The translations under genes were made by a program, and so were the position numbers. 64,000 nt of DNA from Pseudidiomarina indica (lineage in GTDB: Bacteria > Pseudomonadota > Gammaproteobacteria > Enterobacterales > Alteromonadaceae), in contig NZ_FMXN01000010.1 of the NCBI RefSeq assembly GCF_900104245.1, positions 1-64,000 on the forward strand. The letters run 5' to 3'. This document shows positions 61,395 to 64,000 of this stretch, piece by piece (the stretch's first letter is position 1; each line of letters opens with the position of its first letter). The notes under the pieces are model-generated. The model was not told the DNA's origin and made no database searches. It saw only the letters and a program-made list of their open reading frames with translations.

Positions 61395-62459
61395 ATGGCA
61401 TTAATTTCATTACGGCAGTTGCTGGATCATGCAGCTGAATACAATTACGGCGTGCCCGCATTTAACGTCAACAACTTAGAGCAAATGCGCGCCATTATGC
61501 AGGCAGCAGATGAAACGGATAGTCCCGTTATCGTGCAGGCTTCGGCTGGTGCGCGTAGTTACGCTGGGGCGCCCTTCTTACGCCACCTGATTCTGGCAGC
61601 GATTGAAGAATGGCCACATATTCCAGTGGTCATGCATCAAGACCACGGTACGTCACCGGCCGTTTGTCAGCGTTCCATTCAATTGGGCTTTAGCTCGGTC
61701 ATGATGGACGGCTCGTTACATGCTGACGGAAAAACCCCAGCTGATTACAATTACAACGTTCAGGTCACGCAGCAAGTTGTCGCTATGGCTCATGCTTGTG
61801 GTGTGTCTGTTGAAGGCGAGTTGGGTGTGTTGGGTTCGTTGGAGACCGGAGAAGCGGGTGAAGAAGATGGCGTGGGTGCTGAAGGTAAGTTAACCCATGA
61901 TCAATTACTGACAGACCCAGAAGAAGCGGCATCATTTGTGCGCGCGACCAACGTCGACGCGTTGGCAATTGCTTGTGGAACATCCCACGGTGCTTACAAG
62001 TTCTCACGGCCACCAACGGGCGATATCTTAGCGATCGATCGCATTAAAGAAATCCATAAGCGTATTCCAAATACTCACTTAGTGATGCATGGTTCCTCAT
62101 CGGTTCCACAAGAATGGCTGAAAGTCATTAACGAATTCGGTGGTGAGATTCCAGAAACCTACGGTGTGCCAGTGGAGCAAATCGTGGAAGGCATCAAGTA
62201 CGGAGTTCGTAAGGTGAACATCGATACAGACTTACGTCTGGCATCGACGGGCGCAATTCGCCGCCACCTTGCCCATAACCCAAGTAACTTTGACCCTCGC
62301 AAATATTTGCAGGCCTCAACCGACGCGATGTACGAAATTTGTAAGGCGCGTTACGAAGCATTCGGTTGCGCAGGACAAGCAAGCAAAATCAAGCCAATTT
62401 CACTGGAAGAAATGTTTAAGCGCTACGAACGGGGCGAATTAGACGCTAAAGTGAACTAA
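61395..62459 (+). CDS. fba: Class II fructose-bisphosphate aldolase
   Basis: A 354-residue zinc aldolase. The [11 protein letters not shown] segment holds zinc ligands and [15 protein letters not shown] the family loop. The sequence is of the Calvin-cycle (CbbA-like) subtype rather than E. coli FbaA, as I remember those families. AGGAG precedes the ATG. Last gene of the carbon block; a palindrome follows. Confidence 0.94.
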   Translation: MALISLRQLLDHAAEYNYGVPAFNVNNLEQMRAIMQAADETDSPVIVQASAGARSYAGAPFLRHLILAAIEEWPHIPVVMHQDHGTSPAVCQRSIQLGFSSVMMDGSLHADGKTPADYNYNVQVTQQVVAMAHACGVSVEGELGVLGSLETGEAGEEDGVGAEGKLTHDQLLTDPEEAASFVRATNVDALAIACGTSHGAYKFSRPPTGDILAIDRIKEIHKRIPNTHLVMHGSSSVPQEWLKVINEFGGEIPETYGVPVEQIVEGIKYGVRKVNIDTDLRLASTGAIRRHLAHNPSNFDPRKYLQASTDAMYEICKARYEAFGCAGQASKIKPISLEEMFKRYERGELDAKVN

Positions 62460-62472
62460 ATTGGGGTCGCGT

Positions 62473-62516
62473 AAATGGTCTTAGTCTGTATAATTATAAA
62501 TGGGCTAAGACCATTT
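62473..62516 (+). promoter_or_regulatory. 12-bp palindrome enclosing a -10 box ahead of the DUF481 gene
   Basis: AAATGGTCTTAG (62473-62484) and CTAAGACCATTT (62505-62516) are perfect inverted repeats separated by 20 bases that contain TATAAT at 62489-62494. It may be a repressor site over a promoter or the end of the fba mRNA; no T-run follows. Confidence 0.5.
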
Positions 62517-62552
62517 CATAACATGCATAAAGTTCGAAGATTAGGGGGGTAT

Positions 62553-63347
62553 GTGCGCATCTCATTATTACCATTAACACTCGTCACCATTTTGGGAGTT
62601 GCTAGCTTGCCGGCATCAGCGAGCATCTTTATGTATGACGATGCCAGTGACTTAGATACCGAATCCAAGTCTGATTGGGATGCAAGCGCCGAACTGGGTT
62701 TGTTATTCACATCGGGTAACACTGAAACAGAAACCTTTAAAGCCAAGCTGAACCTTGCTCGAGACTTCGAAAACTGGCGCCACAAAGGCGTAGTGGATTA
62801 CTATCGTTCGGAACAGAAAGACCAAGTGAACGGTGGCACCATCCTTACCGGTGACAAGATTTTTCTTTCTGGCCAAAGTAACTATAAGTTCTCGCCTGAT
62901 AGCCGCTCTTCGTTATTTATCTTTGGTTCGTATGAAGAAGATAAATTTACAGCCTATGAATACCAAGGCACGTTTGCGGTTGGTTATGGTGCACGCTACC
63001 GTTATAGTGAAAAAATCTACACAGACTACGAAGTGGGTCCAGGTTACTCACTGAACCGCCCGATTGTAGGTGGGGTGTCGCAAGAACAAGAAACCAGCTT
63101 CATTCTTCGTTTGGCTGGTAACTTGGTGTGGGATATTTCGGAAAACTCGAAATTTAATGCCCTCGCGTCCACAGAAGTGGGTGAAGAGAACACCAAGACC
63201 CGTGCGGAAGCATCGATTTCTGCGAACATTAATAGTTCCTTGGCATTGAAATTCACAGTATCTGGAACTCATAACTCTTATTTAGAAGACGTGACGAAAG
63301 AGAAGCTGGATACCGAAACAGCTGTCACTCTCGTCTATTCGTTCTAA
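62553..63347 (+). CDS. DUF481 family outer-membrane protein
   Basis: A protein of ~264 residues predicted to be a beta-barrel of the DUF481/YdiY type. The signature region WDASAELGLLFTSGNTETETFKAKL lies near 32-56, and it ends LVYSF. I choose GTG 62553, which follows an AGGGGGG ribosome site and yields a clean signal peptide (cleavage near ASA); an ATG at 62523 would add ten residues and has no such site. Function is unknown; E. coli YdiY is acid-induced. Confidence 0.82.
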   Translation: MRISLLPLTLVTILGVASLPASASIFMYDDASDLDTESKSDWDASAELGLLFTSGNTETETFKAKLNLARDFENWRHKGVVDYYRSEQKDQVNGGTILTGDKIFLSGQSNYKFSPDSRSSLFIFGSYEEDKFTAYEYQGTFAVGYGARYRYSEKIYTDYEVGPGYSLNRPIVGGVSQEQETSFILRLAGNLVWDISENSKFNALASTEVGEENTKTRAEASISANINSSLALKFTVSGTHNSYLEDVTKEKLDTETAVTLVYSF

Positions 63348-63357
63348 GTGATTGATT

Positions 63358-63390
63358 GCGATGAGCCTTACGGCTCATCGCGATGTCTTT
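63358..63390 (+). terminator. Terminator after the DUF481 gene
   Basis: GCGATGAGCC / GGCTCATCGC (10-bp stem, loop TTAC) followed by GATGTCTTTTC lies ten bases after the DUF481 stop and covers the terC stop codon on the other strand. Confidence 0.75.
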
Positions 63391-64000
63391 TCTTTAAGGT
63401 CACAGGGTTACGGTGTTTCCGGACACGGAGATTGAGTAGCTCAACCACTAAGCTAAATGCCATCGCAAAATAAACATAGCCTTTCGGTACGTGGAACCCT
63501 AATCCCTCACCCACTAAGGTGAAGCCAATCAAGATCAAGAAGCTCAAAGCTAACATTTTGATAGTTGGATGATTATCGACAAAGTCACCGATCGCTTTGG
63601 CAGCAAACAGCATGACCAAAACTGCTGCAATAACGGCAATAATCATCACCCCCACATAGTCCACCAAGCCTACCGCAGTGATCACCGAATCCAATGAGAA
63701 GATAATATCGATGAGTGCAATTTGTACAATGATGGCACTAAAGGTGGCTGCTTTCCCCAATTGCGGAGACGACTCATCGGTCCCTTCTAACGAATGGTGA
63801 ATTTCAATGGTACTTTTCGCGAGCAGGAAGAGCCCTCCGCCGAAGAGAATTAAGTCCCGTCCCGAAAAAGAGAAACCAAATACTTCGAATAGCGGTTTGG
63901 TGAGCCCCATCACCCAGACAATGGATAGCAATAAGGCGATACGCATGCCCATGGCGAGCAGGAGGCCAATTTGCCGTGCTTTTTGCCGTTGCGATTCAGG
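63368..64000 (-). CDS. TerC family integral membrane protein (5' end outside window)
   Basis: At least 210 residues of a TerC-family protein; the frame stays open to the window edge (RQIGLLLAMGMR lies before the first internal ATG). Conserved IIFSLDSV holds an acidic residue in a helix, and six or more helices are predicted. Some family members are metal-ion transporters (for example manganese export by E. coli Alx, YgdQ/YoaE group); the exact role here is unclear. Confidence 0.9.
   Translation of the reverse strand, partial: PESQRQKARQIGLLLAMGMRIALLLSIVWVMGLTKPLFEVFGFSFSGRDLILFGGGLFLLAKSTIEIHHSLEGTDESSPQLGKAATFSAIIVQIALIDIIFSLDSVITAVGLVDYVGVMIIAVIAAVLVMLFAAKAIGDFVDNHPTIKMLALSFLILIGFTLVGEGLGFHVPKGYVYFAMAFSLVVELLNLRVRKHRNPVTLKKRHRDEP

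Overview
The window is a stretch of core chromosome from a marine-type gammaproteobacterium, most likely Alteromonadales and perhaps Idiomarinaceae. The genus is an inference from gene content (PanP-type aspartate decarboxylase, TIGR04219 outer-membrane protein, AmgK/MurU pair, DUF6776-erpA pair, M1 aminopeptidase) and from long blocks of Escherichia coli-like gene order; no taxonomic marker was searched. It begins in the 3' end of an rRNA operon and ends inside a truncated terC gene. I see no phage, insertion sequence, CRISPR array, toxin-antitoxin or defence genes, and no gap without a gene longer than about 200 bases.

Layout. 1-353: 23S rRNA end, 5S rRNA and a strong terminator. 0.5-7.1 kb is the most accessory part: an orphan TonB-dependent receptor, a small membrane protein, a PCu(A)C copper chaperone, a TIGR04219 outer-membrane protein, and, facing them, an ATPase/permease/DUF3299 operon whose permease carries a His-rich loop. 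7.1-13.2 kb: ppa and fbp, then mpl, ubiX, the yadGH exporter and a TrmB-like methyltransferase. 13.3-16.6 kb: panP facing panB-panC, a self-contained beta-alanine and pantothenate module. 16.6-26.7 kb: folK, pcnB, gluQ, dksA, sfsA, then pepB, hrpB, mrcB, matching the E. coli 3-4 minute region. 26.7-30.8 kb: hemL, pyrB, hemJ, then a DUF6776 protein and erpA. 30.8-36 kb: pepQ, anmK, mepM, tyrS.

36-48.5 kb: the tightly overlapping lptD-surA-pdxA-rsmA-apaG-apaH operon, then amgK-murU-djlA facing rluA-rapA. 48.6-52.7 kb: a PIN-PhoH ATPase and rsmE-gshB-algH-ruvX. 52.9-64 kb: an M1 aminopeptidase, a zinc alcohol dehydrogenase, metK with a probable MetJ operator, the carbon block tkt-epd-pgk-fba, a DUF481 outer-membrane protein and terC.

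Functional themes are cell-wall growth and recycling (mrcB, mepM, mpl, anmK, amgK, murU), outer-membrane assembly (lptD, surA), cofactor synthesis (pan genes, folK, pdxA, hemL, hemJ, ubiX, erpA, metK), RNA maturation and transcription control (rsmA, rsmE, rluA, pcnB, dksA, rapA) and central carbon metabolism (fbp, tkt, epd, pgk, fba). I did not find a clearly undescribed system. The best leads are the metal-linked ABC/DUF3299 locus, the MetJ-like operator placed before a terminator-like hairpin upstream of metK, a hemL terminator embedded in the mrcB coding sequence, and a palindrome enclosing a perfect -10 box ahead of the DUF481 gene.
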